Shown here piece by piece: positions 25,071 through 40,400 of a DNA stretch of 64,000 bases. The DNA is taken from NCBI GenBank assembly GCA_949130485.1, contig OX422186.1, positions 7,699,837-7,763,836 on the forward strand, in the 5' to 3' direction. Made by a program: the position numbers and the translations under genes. The notes under the pieces are model-generated. The model was not told the origin of the DNA. It saw only the letters and a list, made by a program, of their open reading frames with translations, and did not search any database. The stretch is from Agelas oroides. Taxonomy: Eukaryota > Porifera > Demospongiae > Agelasida > Agelasidae. Each line of letters starts with the position of its first letter. Position 1 is the stretch's first letter.

Positions 25071-27939
25071 ATAGTGTCTCATACTGTCTCAAGAAGTCTC
25101 CTATTGTCTCATGCTGTATCATACGGTCCCATCACATCCATAATGTCTCATAATGTCCCATGCTGTCACTTATTGGCTGATAGTATCTCATAATGTCTCA
25201 TGATGTCTTATAGTGTCCCATGACTCATGATATCTCCTATTGTCTCATGGTGTCTCATGCTGTCTCATACAGTCCCATTGCCTCCATAATGTCTCGTAGT
25301 GTCTTATGCTGTCTCATCATGTCTCATATTGGCTAATAATGTTTCATGCTGTCTCATATTGTTTCATGATGTCTCCTATTGTCTCAGTGTCTCATGCTGT
25401 CTCATACAGTCCCATTGCATCTATAACGTCTCGTAGTGTCTCATGCTGTCTCATAATATCTCATGATGTCTCATAGTGTCTCATAATGTCTCATGATGTC
25501 TCCTATTGTCTCGGTATCTTATGCTGTGTCATACAGTTGCATTACATCCATAATGTCTCCTAAACTCTCATGCTGTCTCATGCTGTCTCATGATGTCTCA
25601 TGATGACTCTCAGTGTTTGATAGTGTCTCATGCTGTCTCATAATGTCTGTTGATGTCTCCTATTGTCTAATAGTGTCTCATGCTCTCTCATAATGTCTCA
25701 TGCTATCTCTTATTGGCTCAGTGTCTCATGCTGTCTCATAATGTCTGATGATGTCTCCTATTGTCTCATAGTGTCTCATAATATCTCATGCTATCTCATG
25801 CTGTCTCATACAGTTCCATTGCATCTCATAATGCCTCATGGTGTCTCATGCTGTATCATACAGTCCCATTGCATCTCATTGTCCCATAGTGTCTCATAAA
25901 GTCTGATGATGTCTCCTATTGTCTCATAGTGTTTCATGCTGTTCAATACAGTCCCATTGAATCTATGTCTCGTAGTATCTCATGCTGTCTCATAATGTCT
26001 CATCATGTCTCATACTGTCTGATAATGTCTCATGATGTCTCCTATTGTCTCAGTATCTTATGCTGTGTTATACAGTCGCATTGCATCCATAATGTTTCCT
26101 AGAGTCTCATGCTGTCTCATCATGTCTCATGATGTCTCTTATTGTACTAATACTGTTTCATACTGTCTCAGATTGTCTCATGATGTCTCCTATTGTCTCA
26201 GTATCTTATGCCGTGTCATACAGTCGCATTGCATCCATAATGTCTCCTAGAGTCTCATCGTGTCTCATGACGTCTCATACTGTCTCATAATGTCTGATGA
26301 TGTCTCCTAATGCCTCATAGTGTCTCATAATGCCTCATGCTATCCCATGCTGTCTCATACAGTTCCATTGCATCTCATAATGTCTCATGGTGTCTCATGC
26401 TGTCTCATACAGTACCATTGAATCTCATATTGTCTCGTAGTGTCTTATGGTGTCTCATAATGTCTCATGATGTCTCCTTTTGTCTCACAGTGTCTCATGC
26501 TGTCTCAATGTCTCATGATGTCTCATAGTGTCTCATACTGTCTCAGGAAGTCTCCTATTGTCTCACAGTGTCTCATGCTGTATCGTACAGTCCCATTGCA
26601 TCCATAATGTCTCATGATGTTTCTCATTGGCTGATAATGTCTCATGCCGTTTCACAATGTCTCATGATGTCTTATAGTGTCTCATAATGTCTCATGATGT
26701 CTCATGATGTCTCCTATTGTCTCAGTATCTTATGCTGTCTCATACAGGTCGATTGCGTCCGTAATATCTCGTAGTGTGTCATGCTGTCTTATAATGTCTC
26801 ATAATGTCTCCTATTGTCTCAGAGTGTCTCATGCTGTCTCATGCTGTCCCATTGCATCAATAATGTCTCGTAATGTCTCATGCTGTCTCATAATGTCTGA
26901 TTTCTCATAGTGTCTCATGATGTCTCCTATTGTCTCATAGTCTCCTGCTGTCTCATAAAGTCCCATTGCATCCATAATGTCTCATAGTGTCTCATGCTGT
27001 CACATGATGTCTCATCATGCCTCCTATTTTCTCATAGTGTCTCATCCTGTCTAATAATGTCTCATGATGTTTCCTTTTCCCTCACAGTATCTCATGCGGT
27101 CTCAATGTCTCATGATGTCTGATAGTGCCTCATACTCTCTCAAGAAGTCTCCTATTGTCTCATGCTGTCTCATAAAGTCCCATTGCATCCATAATGTCTC
27201 ATAGTGTCTCATTGTGTCTCATAAAGTCATGTGATGTCTCCTATTGTCTCATAGTTTCTCATAAAGTCACGTGATGTCTCCTATTGTCTCATAGTTTATC
27301 ATACTGTCTTATAAAGTCCCATTGCATCTCATAATGTCTTGTAGAGTCTCATGCTCTCTCATAATGTCTCATGATGTCTCTTATTGTCTCAGTGTCTCAT
27401 TCTGGGTCATAATGTCGTATGATGTCTCATACTGCCTCACGATGTCTCCTATTGTCTCATAGTGTCTGATGCTGGCTCATGCAGTCCCATTGCATCCATA
27501 ATGTCTCATAGAGTCTCATGCTGTCTCATCATGTCTCATGATGGCTCTTATTGGCTAATAGTGTTTCATGCTGTCTGATATTGTCTCATGATGTCTCCCT
27601 ATTGTCTCAGTATCTCATGCTGTCTCATACAATCCCATACTGTCTCGTAGTGTCTCATAATGTCTCAGTATCTTATACTGTGTCATACAGTCGCATTGCA
27701 TCCATAATGTCTTGTAGAGTCTCATGGTGTCTCATGACGTCTCATGCTGTCTCATAATGTCTGATGATTTCTCCTATTGTCTCATAATGTCTCATGCTGT
27801 CTCATACAGTCCCATTTCATCCATAATATCTCATGATATCTCTTATTGGCTCAGTGTCTCATGCTGTCTCATAATGTCGCATGAAATCTCCTATTGTCAC
27901 AGTGTCTCATGATGTCTTATGATGTCTCTCATTATCCCA

Positions 27940-28480
27940 TAGTGTATCATGCTGTCTCATAATGTCTGATGATGTCTCCTATTGTCTCATTGTGTCTCAT
28001 GCTGTCTCATACAGTCCCATTTCATCCATAATGTCTCATGATGTCTCTTATTGGCTCATAGTGAGTGTGTCATGCTGTCTCATAATGTATCATGGTGTCT
28101 TCTATTGTCTCAGTATCAGTATCTTATGCTGTGTCGTACAGTCGCATTGCATCCATAATGTCTCCTAGAGTCTCATGCTGTCTCATGACGTCTCATGATG
28201 TCTCTCATTGTTTCATAGTGTCTCATGCTGTCTCATAATGTCTGATGATGTCTCCTATTGTCTCATTGTGTCTCATGCTGTCTCATACAGTCCCATTTCA
28301 TCCATAATGTCTCATGATGTCTCTTATTGGCTCATAGTGAGTGTGTCATGCTGTCTCATAATGTATCATGGTGTCTTCTATTGTCTCAGTATCAGTATCT
28401 TATGCTGTGTCGTACAGTCGCATTGCATTCATAATGTCTCCTAGAGTCTCATGCTGTCTCATGACGTCTCATGATGTCTC
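27940..28480 (+). repeat. 276-bp tandem duplication in the satellite
   Basis: A stretch beginning TCTGATGATGTCTCC at about 27963 recurs 276 bp later, including the rare variants ATGTATCATGG and GTGTCGTACAG. The two copies differ by very few bases, so this is a recent event. Confidence 0.75.
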
Positions 28481-31175
28481 TCATTGTTTCATAGTGTCTC
28501 ATGCTGTCTCATAATGTCTGATGATGTCTCCTATTGTCTCAGTATCTCATGCTATCTCATACAGTCCCATTGCATCCATAATGTCTCATGATGTGTCATA
28601 GTGTCTCATAATATCTCATGATGTCTCCTAATGTCTCACAGTGTCTCATACAGTCCCATTGAATCTCATAAGGTCTCGTAGTGTGTTATGCCCTCTCATA
28701 ATGTCTCATGATGTCTCATAGCGTCTCATAATGTCTCATGATGTCTCCTATTGTCTCAGTATCTGATGCTGTCTCATACAGGTCCATTGCGTCCGTAATA
28801 TCTTGTAGTGTGTCATGCTGTCTTCTAATGTCTCATAATGTGTCTCATGCTGTCTCATACAGTCCCATTTCATCCATAATGTCTCATGATGTCTCTTATT
28901 GGCTCATAGTGTCTCATGCTGTCTCATAATGTCTCATGATGTCTCCTATTGTCTCATGGTGTCTCAAGGTGTTTCATACAGTCCCATTGCATCCATAATG
29001 TCTTGTATTGCCTCTGTCTGATGTCTCATGATGTCTCCTATTGTCTCAGTATCTTATCCTGTCTGATACAGTCGCATAACATCCATAATGTCTACTAGAG
29101 TCTCATGCTGTCTCATGACGTCTTATGATGTCTCTCATTGTCCCATAGTGTCTCATGCTGCCTCATACAGTCCCATTTCATCCATAATGTCTCATGATGT
29201 CTCTTATTGGCTCATAGTCAGTATGTCATGCTGTCTCATAATCTCTCATGATGTCTCCTATTGTCTCAGTATCAGTATCTTATGCTGTGTCATACAGTCG
29301 CATTGCATCCATAATGTCTCCTAGAGTCTTATGCTGTCTCATGACATCTCATGATGTCTCTCATTGTTTCATAGTGTCTCATGCTGTCTCATTATCTCTG
29401 ATGATGTCTCCTATTGTCTCATAGTGTCTCATAATATCTCATGCTATCTCATGCTGTCTCATACAGTTCCATTGCATCTCATAATGTCGCATGATGTCTC
29501 ATACTGCCTCACGATGTCTCCTATTGTCTCATAGTGTCTGATGCTGGCTCATGCAGTCCCATTTCATCCATAATGTCTCATAGAGTCTCATGCTGTCTCA
29601 TCATGTCTCATGATGGCTCTTATTGGCTAATAGTGTTTCATGCTGTCTGATATTGTCTCATGATGTCTCCCTATTTTCTCAGTATCTCATGCTGTCTCAT
29701 ACAATCCCATAATGTCTCGTAGTGTCTCATAATGTCTCAGTGTCTTATGCTGTGTCATACAGTCCCATTGCATCCATAATGTCTTGTAGAGTCTCATGCT
29801 GTCTCATCATGTCTCATATTGGCTAATAATGTTTCATGCTGTCTCATATTGTTTCATGATGTCTCCTATTGTCTTATTATGTCTCATGCTGTATCATACA
29901 GTCCCATTGCATCTATAATGTCTCGTAGTGTCTCATGCTGTCTCATAATGTCTCATGATGTCTCATAATGTCTCATGATGTCTCCTATTGTCTCAGTATC
30001 TTATGCTGTCTCATACAGTTGCATTGCATCCATAATGTTTCCTAGAGTCTCATGCTGTCTCATGACGTCTTATGATGTCTCTAATTGTCCCATAGTGTCT
30101 CATGCTGTCTCATAATGTTTGATGATGTCTCCTATTGTATCATAGTGTCTCATGCTGTCTCATACAGTCCCATTTCATCCATAATATCTGATGATATCTC
30201 TTATTGCCTCAGTGTCTCATGCTGTTTTCATAATGTCGCATGAAGTCTCCTATTGTCACAGTGTCTCATGCTGTCTCATACAGTCCCATTGCATCTAAAA
30301 TGTCTCGTAGTGTCTCATGCTGTCTCATAATGTCTCATGATGTCTCGTATTGTCTCAGTATCCTATGCTGTCTCATACAGTTGCATTGCATCCATAATAT
30401 CTCATGATGTCTCTTATTGGCTCATAGTGTCTCATGCTGTCTCATACAGTCCCATTTCATCCATAATGTCTCATGATGTCTCTTATTGGCTCGTAGTGAG
30501 TGTCGCATGCTGTCTCATAGTGTCTCATGATGTCTCCTATTGTCTCAGTATCTTATGCTGTGTCATACAGTTGCATTGCATCCATAATGTCTCCTAGAGT
30601 CTCATGCTGTCTCATGACGTCTCATGATGTCTCTCATTGTTTCATAGTGTCTCATGCTGTCTCAAAATGTCTGAAGATGTTTCATATTTTCTCATAGTGT
30701 CTCATAATGTTGCATGCTATCTCATGTTGTCTCATACAGTTCTATTGCATCTCATAATGTCTCATGGTGTCTCATGCTGTCTCATACAGTCCCATTGCAT
30801 CTCATTGTCCCATAGTGTCTCATAAAGTCTGATGATGTCTCCTATTGTCTCATAGTGTTTCATGCTGTCTCATACAGTCCCATTGAATCTATAATGTCTC
30901 GTAGTATCTCATGCTGTCTCATAATGTCTCATGATGTCTCATAGTGTCTCATAATGTCTCATGATGTCTCCTATTGTCTCAGTATCTTATGCTGTGTTAT
31001 ACAGTCGCATTGCATTCATAATGTTTCCTAGAGTCTCATGCTGTCTCATCATGTCTCATCATGTCTCTTATTGTGCTAATAGTGTTTCATGCTGTCTCAT
31101 ATTGTCTCATGTCTCCTATTGTCTCAGTATCTTATGCCGTATCATACAGTCGCATTGCATCCATAATGTCTCCTA

Positions 31176-33500
31176 GAGTCTCATGGTGTCTCATGACGTC
31201 TCATGCTGTCTCATGATGTCTCATGATCTCTCGCATTGTCCCATAGTGTCTCATGTTCTCTCATAATCTCTGTTGATGTCTCCTATTGTCTCATAGTGTC
31301 TCATGCTGTCTCATACAGTCCCATTTCATCCATAATGTCTTGTAGTGTCTCATGCTGTCTCATAATGTTTCATGATGTCTCTTATTGTGCTAATAGTGTT
31401 TCATGCTGTCTCATAATGTCTCATGATGTCTCCTATTGTCTCCGTATCTTATGCTGTGTCATACAGTCGCATTGCATCCATAATGTCTCCTAGAGTCTCA
31501 TGCTGTCTCATGATGTCTCATGATGTCTCGCATTGTCCCATAGTGTCTCATGTTGTCTCATAATATCTGTTGATGTCTCCTATTGTCTCATAGTGTCTCA
31601 TGCTGTCTCATACAGTCCCATTTCATCCATAATGTCTCCTAAAGTCTCATAATCTCTCATGATATCTCTTATTGGCTCATAGTGTCTCATGCTGTCTCAT
31701 AATGTCTCATGATGTCTCCTAATGTCTCATGGTGTCTCAAGGTGTTTCATACAGTCCCATTGCATCCATAATGTCTTGTAGTGCCTCTGTCTGATAATGT
31801 CTCATGATGTCTCCTATTGTCTCAGTATCTTATCCTGTCTGATACAGTCGCATAACATCCATAATGTCTACTAGAGTCTCATGCTGTCTCATGACGTCTC
31901 ATGATGTCTCTCATTGTCCCATAGTGTCTCATGCTGCCTCATACAGTCCCATTTTATCCATAATGTCTCATGATGTCTCTTATTGGCTCATAGTGAGTGT
32001 GTCATGCTGTCTCATAATCTCTCATGATGTCTCCTATTGTCTCAGTATCAGTATCTTATGCTGTGTCATACAGCCGCATTGCATCCATAATGTCTCCTAG
32101 AGTCTTATGCTGTCTCATGACGTCTCATGATGTCTCTCATTGTTTCATAGTGTCTCATGCTGTCTCATAATGTCTCATGATGTCTCCTATTGTCTCATGG
32201 TGTCTCAAGGTGTTTCATACAGTCCCATTGCATCCATAATGTCTTGTAGTGCCTCTGTCTGATGTCTCATGATGTCTCCTATTGTCTCAGTATCTTATCC
32301 TGTCTGATACAGTCGCATAACATCCATAATGTCTCCTAGAGTCTCATGGTGTCTCATGACGTCTCATGCTGTCTCATGATGTCTCATGATCTCTCGCATT
32401 GTCCCATAGTGTCTCATGTTCTCTCATAATCTCTGTTGATGTCTCCTATTGTCTCATAGTGTCTCATGCTGTCTCATACAGTCCCATTTCATCCATAATG
32501 TCTTGTAGTGTCTCATGCTGTCTCATAATGTTTCATGATGTCTCTTATTGTGCTAATAGTGTTTCATGCTGTCTCATAATGTCTCATGATGTCTCCTATT
32601 GTCTCAGTATCTTATGCTGTGTCATACAGTCGCATTGCATCCATAATGTCTCCTAGAGTCTCATGCTGTCTCATGATGTCTCATGATGTCTCGCATTGTC
32701 CCATAGTGTCTCATGTTGTCTCATAATATCTGTTGATGTCTCCTATTGTCTCATAGTGTCTCATGCTGTCTCATACAGTCCCATTTCATCCATAATGTCT
32801 CCTAAAGTCTCATAATGTCTCATGATATCTCTTATTGGCTCATAGTGTCTCATGCTGTCTCATAATGTCTCATGATGTCTCCTATTGTCTCATGGTGTCT
32901 CAAGGTGTTTCATACAGTCCCATTGCATCCATAATGTCTTGTAGTGCCTCTGTCTGATAATGTCTCATGATGTCTCCTATTGTCTCAGTATCTTATCCTG
33001 TCTGATACAGTCGCATAACATCCATAATGTCTACTAGAGTCTCATGCTGTCTCATGACGTCTGATGATGTCTCTCATTGTCCCATAGTGTCTCATGCTGC
33101 CTCATACAGTCCCATTTTATCCATAATGTCTCATGATGTCTCTTATTGGCTCATAGTGAGTGTGTCATGCTGTCTCATAATCTCTCATGATGTCTCCTAT
33201 TGTCTCAGTATCAGTATCTTATGCTGTGTCATACAGCCGCATTGCATCCATAATGTCTCCTAGAGTCTTATGCTGTCTCATGACGTCTCATGATATCTCT
33301 CATTGTTTCATAGTGTCTCATGCTGTCTCATAATGTCTCATGATGTCTCCTATTGTCGCATGGTGTCTCAAGGTGTTTCATACAGTCCCATTGCATCCAT
33401 AATGTCTTGTAGTGCCTCTGTCTGATGTCTCATGATGTCTCCTATTGTCTCAGTATCTTATCCTGTCTGATACAGTCGCATAACATCCATAATGTCTACT
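31176..33500 (+). repeat. 1163-bp tandem duplication in the satellite
   Basis: Landmarks at 31236 and 31864 recur at 32399 and 33027, both offset by 1163 bp, including the rare variants CTCTCGCATTG and CAGCCGCATTG. Limits are approximate. Confidence 0.75.
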
Positions 33501-36500
33501 AGAGTCTCATGCTGTCTCATGACGTCTTATGATGTCTCTCATTGTCCCATAGTGTCTCATGCTGCCTCATACAGTCCCATTTCATCCATGTCTCATGATG
33601 TCTCTTATTGGCTCATAGTGTGTGTGTCATGCTGTCTCATAATCTCTCATGATGTCTCCTATTGTCTCAGTATCAGTATCTTATGCTGTGTCATACAGTC
33701 GCATTGCATCCATAATGTCTCCTAGAGTCTTATGCTGTCTCATGACATCTCATGATGTCTCTCATTGTTTCATAGTGTCTCATGCTGTCTCATAATCTCT
33801 GATGATGTCTCCTATTGTCTCATAGTGTCTCATAATATCTCATGCCATCTCATGCTGTCTCATACAGTTCCATTGCATCTCATAATGTCGCATGATGTCT
33901 CGTACTGCCTCACGATGTATCCTATTGTCTCATAGTGTCTGATGCTGGCTCATGCAGTCCCATTGCATCCATAATGTCTCATTGAGTCTCATGCTGTCTC
34001 ATCATGTCTCATGATGGCTCTTATTGGCTAATAGTGTTTCATGCTGTCTGATATTGTCTCATGATGTCTCCCTATTGTCTCAGTATCTCATGCTGTCTCA
34101 TACAATCCCATAATGTCTCGTAGTGTCTCATAATGTCTCAGTATCTTATGCTGTCTCATACAGTTCCATTGCATCTCATAATGTCGCATGACGTCTCGTA
34201 CTGCCTCACGATGTCTCCTATTGTCTCATAGTGTCTGATGCTGGCTCATGCAGTCCCATCGCAACCATAATGTGTCATTGAGTCTCATGCTGTCTCATCA
34301 TGTCTCATGATGGCTCTTATTGGCTAATAGTGTTTCATGCTGTCTGATATTGTCTCATGATGTCTCCCCATTGTCTCACTATCTCATGCTGTCTCATACA
34401 ATCCCATAATGTCTCGTAGTGTCTCATAATGTCTTAGTATCTTATGCTGTGTAATACAGTCCCATTGCATCCATAATGTCTTGTAGAGTCTCATGCTGTC
34501 TCATCATGTCTCATTTTGGCTAATAATGTTTCATGCTGTCTCATATTGTTTCATGATGTCTCCTATTGTCTCATTATGTCTCATGCTGTCTCATACAGTC
34601 CCATTGCATCTATAATGTCTCGTAGTGTCTCATGCTGTCTCATAATGTCTCATGATGTCTCATAATGTCTCATGATGTCTCCTATTTTCTCAGTATCTTA
34701 TGCTGTCTCATACAGTTGCATTGCATCCATAATGTTTCCTAGAGTCTCATGCTGTCTCATAACGTCTTATGATGTCTCTAATTGTCCCATAGTGTCTCAT
34801 GCTGTCTCATAATGTCTGATGATGTCTCCTATTGTATCATAATGTCTCATGCTGTCTCATAATGTCGCATGAAGTCTCCTATTGTCACAGTGTCTCATGC
34901 TGTCTCATACAGTCCCATTGCATCTAAAATGTCTCGTAGTGTCTCATGCTGTCTCATAATGTCTCATGATGTCTCGTATTGTCTCAGTATCCTATGCTGT
35001 CTCATACAGTTGCATTGCATCCATAATATCTCATGATGTCTCTTATTGGCTGATAGTGTCTCATGCTGTCTCATGCAGTCCCATTTCATCCATAATGTCT
35101 CATGATGTCTCTTATTGGCTCGTAGTGAGTGTCGCATGCTGTCTCATAGTGTCTCATGATGTCTCCTATTGTCTCAGTATCTTATGCTGTGTCATACAGT
35201 TGCATTGCATCCATAATGTCTCCTAGAGTCTCATGCTGTCTCATGACGTCTCATGATGTCTCTCATTGTTTCATAGTGTCTCATGCTGTCTCAAAATGTC
35301 TGATGATGTTTCATATTTTCTCATAGTGTCTCATAATGTCGCATGCTATCTCATGTTGTCTCATACTGTTCTATTGCATCTCATAATGTCTCATGGTGTC
35401 TCATGCTGTCTCATACAGTCCCATTGCATCTCATTGTCCCATAGTGTCTCATAAAGTCTGATGATGTCTCCTATTGTCTCATAGTGTTTCATGCTGTCTC
35501 ATACAGTCCCATTGAATCTATAATGTCTCGTAGTATCTCATGCTGTCTCATAATGTCTCATGATGTCTCCTATTGTCTCATGGTGTCTCAAGGTGTTTCA
35601 TACAGTCCCATTGCATCCATAATGTCTTGTAGTGCCTCTGTCTGATGTCTCATGATGTCTCCTATTGTCTCAGTATCTTATCCTGTCTGATACAGTCGCA
35701 TAACATCCATAATGTCTACTAGAGTCTCATGCTGTCTCATGACGTCTTATGATGTCTCTCATTGTCCCATAGTGTCTCATGCTGCCTCATACAGTCCCAT
35801 TTCATCCATAATGTCTCATGATGTCTCTTATTGGCTCATAGTGTGTGTGTCATGCTGTCTCATAATCTCTCATGATGTCTCCTATTGTCTCAGTATCAGT
35901 ATCTTATGCTGTGTCATACAGTCGCATTGCATCCATAATGTCTCCTAGAGTCTCATGGTGTCTCATGACGTCTCATGCTGTCTCATAATGTCTGATGATG
36001 TCTCCTATTGTCTCATAGTGTCTCCTAATGTCTCATGCTATCTCATGCTGTCTCATACAGTTCCATTGCATCTCATAATGTCTCATGGTGTCTCATGATG
36101 TCTCATACAGTCCCATTGAATCTCATAATGTCTCGTAGTGTCTTATGCTGTCTCAAAATGTTTCTTGATGTCTCCTTTTGTCTCACAGTGTCTCATGCTG
36201 TCTCAATGTCTCATGTTGTCTCATAGTGTCTCATACTGTCTCAGCAAGTCTCCTATTGTCTCATAGTGTGTCATGCTGAATGATACAGTCCCATTGCATC
36301 CATAATATCTCATGATGTCTCTCATTGGCTGATAATGTCTCATGCTGTATCATACATTCCCATTGCATCCATAATGTCTCATAATGTCTCATGCTGTCTC
36401 ATACAGTCCCATTGAATCTCAATGTCTCGTAGTGTCTTATGCTGTCTCATAATGATGTCTCCTTTTGTCTCATAGTGTCTCATGCTGTCTCAATGTCTCA

Positions 36501-37326
36501 TGATGTCTCATAGTGTCTAATACTGTCTCAGGAAGTCTCCTATTGTCTCATAGTGTGTCATGCTGAATGATACAGTCCCATTGCATCCATAATGCCTCAT
36601 GATGTCTCTTATTGGCTGATAGTGTCTCATGCCGTCTCATAATGTCCCGTGATGTCTTATAGTGTCTCATAATGTCTCATGATGTCTCCCATTGTCTCAT
36701 GGTGTCTCATACAGTCCCATTGCATCCATAATGTCTCATAATGTCTAATAATGTCTCCTATTGTCTCAGTATCTCATGCTGTCTAATACAGTCCCATTGC
36801 ATCCATAATGTCTCGTAGTACCTCATGCTGTCTTATAATATCTTATCATGTCTCCTATTGTCTCAGTGTCTCATACAGTCCCATTGAATGTCATAATGTC
36901 TCGTAGTGTCTTATGCCATCTCATAATGTCTCATGAATGTCTCATAATGTCTCATGAATGTCTCATAATGTCTCATGATGTCCCATGATGTCTCATGGTG
37001 TCTCATGATGTCTCATGATTTCTCCTATTGTCTCAGTATCCTATGCTGTCTCATACTGGCCCATTCGTCCATAATATCTCGTAGTGTCTCATGCTGTCTC
37101 ATATTGTCTCATGATGTCTCCTATTGTCTCAGTGTCTCATGCTGTCTCATACAGTCCCATTGCATCTATAACGTCTCGTAATATCTCATGCTGTCTCATA
37201 ATATCTCATGATGTCTCATAGTGTGTCATAATGTCTCATGATGTCTCCTACTGTCTCAGTATCTTATGCTGTGTCATACAGTCGCATTGCATCCATAATG
37301 TTTCCTAGAGTCACATGCTGTCTCAT

Positions 37327-37457
37327 GATGTCTCATGATGTCTCTTATTGTGCTAATAGTGTTTCATACTGTCTCATATTGTCTCATGATGTCTCCTATT
37401 GTCTCAGTATCTTATGCTGTGTCATACAGTCGCATTGCGACACTTACGCAATAAGAG
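37327..37457 (+). repeat. Inverted-repeat arm at the satellite strand switch (left)
   Basis: About 131 bp that are inverted at 37914-38044 with roughly three mismatches by eye. The arm ends in a small perfect palindrome, ATTGCG-ACACTTA-CGCAAT, at 37434-37452. The satellite changes orientation inside this arm. Confidence 0.8.
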
Positions 37458-40400
37458 ACATCTTGAGGCAGTATGGGACACTATGAGGAAATATGAGACA
37501 CCATGAGATATTATGAAACATCATGAGACAGCATGACACACGAGGCATTATGGATGCAATGGGATTGTATGAGACAGCATGAGAAACTGCGACAATAAAG
37601 GAGACCACGAGACATTATGTGACATTGAGACAGTATGAGATACTATGAGACAATGAGACAATGAGACATCATGAGATATTATGAGACAGCATGAGACACT
37701 GAGACAGTAGGAGACATCATGAGACATGATGAGACACTATGAGACATCATGAGACACTGTGAGACAGTATGAGACACTATGATAGATAATGAGATTTTAT
37801 CAGACAGCACAAGACACTACGAGACATTATGGATGGATTGGGACTGTATGAGACAGGAAGAGAAACAGAGACAATAGGAGACCACATGTGACTCTCATGA
37901 TGTCTCCTATTGACTCTTATTGCGTAAGTGTCTCAATGCGACTGTATGACACAGCATAAGATACTGAGACAATAGGAGACATCATGAGACAATATGAGAC
38001 AGCATGAAACACTATTAGTACAATAAGAGACATCATGAGACAGCATGAGACACTACGAGACATTATAGATGCAATGGGACTGTATGAGACAGCATGAGAC
38101 ACTGAGACAATAGAAGACATGAGACATATGAGACACTAGGAGACATCATGAGACATTATGAGACAGCATGAGACGCTACGAGACATTATAGATGCAATGG
38201 GACTGTATGAGACAGCATGAGACACAGAAAATAGGAGACATCATGAGACACTATGAGCCAATTGGAGGTACCATGAGACATGAGACAGCATGAGACATTA
38301 TCGATGAAATGGGACTGTATGAGACAGCATGAGACAATAGGAGACATCAAGAGACATTATGAGACCCTATGAGACATCATGAGACATTATGAGACAGCAT
38401 GAGACACTAAGAGACATTATAGATCCAATGGGACTGTATGAGACAGCATGAAACACTGAGACAATAGGAGACATCATGAAACAATATGAGACCGCATGAG
38501 ACACTATTAGCCAATAAGAGACATGATGAGACATGATGAGACACCATGAGACTCTACAAGACATTATGGATGCAATGGGACTGCATGACACTATGAGAGA
38601 ATAGGAGACATCATGAGATATTATGAGACAGTATGAGACACTGACACAATAGGAGACATCTTGAGGCAGTATGGGACACTATGAGGAAATATGAGACACT
38701 ATGAGATATTATGGGACATCATGAGACATCATGAGACAGCATGACACACTACTAGACATTATGGATGCAATGGGACTGTATGAGACAGCATGAGAAACTG
38801 CGACAATATGATGTCATGAGACATTATGAGACATTGAGACAGTATGAGATACTATGAGACAATGAGACATCACGAGATATTATGAGACAGCATAAGACAG
38901 CGTGAGACACTGAGAGAATAGGAGACATCATTAGACATTATAAGACATTATGGATGCAATGGGACTGTATGAGACAGCATGAGACAATAGGAGACATGAT
39001 GAGACATGATGAGACACTATCAGACATCATGAGACATTATGAGATGGCATGAGACACTATCAGCCAATAAGAGACATCATGAGACATTATGAGACATTAT
39101 GGATGTGATGGGAATGTATGATACAGCATGAGACACTATGAGACAATAGGAGACTTCCTGAGACAGTATGAGACATCATGAGACATTATGAGACAGCTTA
39201 AGACACTACGAGACATTATGACATGCAATGGAACTGTATGAGACAGTATGAGACACCATGAGACAATAGGAGACATCATGAGATATTATGAGCCACTATG
39301 AGACATCATGAGACAGCATGAGGTACTACGAGATATTATGGATGCAATGGGACTGTATGAGACAGCATGAGACATTATGAGACACTATCAGACATCATGA
39401 AACATTATGAGACGGCATGAGATACTATCAGCCAATAAGAGACATCATGAGACATTATGAGACAGCATGAGACATTATGGATGCGATGGGAATATATGAT
39501 AAAGCATGAGACACTATGAGACAATAGGAGACTTCCTGAGACAGTATGAGACACTATGAGACATCATGAGACATTGAGACAGCATGAGACACTGTGAGAC
39601 AAAAGGAGACATCATGAGATATTATGAGACAGCATAAGACACTACGAAACATTATGACATGCAATGGAACTGCATGAGAGAGCATGAGACACCATGAGAC
39701 AATAGGAGACTTCCTGAGACAGTATGAGACATCATGAGACATTAAGACAGCATGAGACACTGTGAGACAAAAGGAGATATCAAGAGATATTATGAGACAG
39801 CATAAGACACTACGAGACATTATGAGATTCAATGGGACTGTATGAGACAGCATGAGACACCATGATACATTATGAGATGCAATGGAACTGTATGAGACAG
39901 CATGAGATAACATGAGACATTAGGAGACACTATGAGACAATAGGAGACATCATCAGACATTATGAGACACCATGAGACACTATGAAACAATGAGAGACAT
40001 CATGAGACGTCATGAGACAGCATGAGACTCTAGGAGACATTATGGATGCAATGCGACTGTATGACACAGCGTAAGATACTGAGACAATAGAAGACATGAA
40101 GAGACATTATGAGACAGCATGAGACACTGCGAGCGAATAAGAGACATCATGAGACACTATGAGACAATAGGAGACACCATCAGACATTATGAGACAGCAT
40201 GAGACACTATGGGACAATGAGAGACATCATAAGACGTCATGAGACAGCATGAGACTCGAGGAGACATTATGGATGTAATGCGACTGTATGAGACAGCATA
40301 AGATACTGAGACAATAGGAGACATCATGAGACATTATGAGACAGCATGAGAGAGTACGAGACATTATAGATGCAATGGCACCGTAGGAGACAGCATGAGA

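Larger units (their letters stand above)
21283..37436 (+). repeat. GTCTCATNNT satellite array, second block (forward orientation)
   Basis: Continuation of the satellite after the element pair. It holds further higher-order structure: two 1542-bp copies (landmarks at 23111 and 24653), a 276-bp tandem duplication near 27962/28238, a 1163-bp tandem duplication (31236 to 32399, 31864 to 33027) and a block repeated at an offset of 4629 bp (30337 to 34966). From about 28500 onward the variants are more diverged. No gene is supported. Confidence 0.95.

Noticed and set aside
1..37436. CRISPR array
   Set aside because: The repeats are nearly adjacent decamers with no unique spacers of constant length, and the sequence is eukaryotic.
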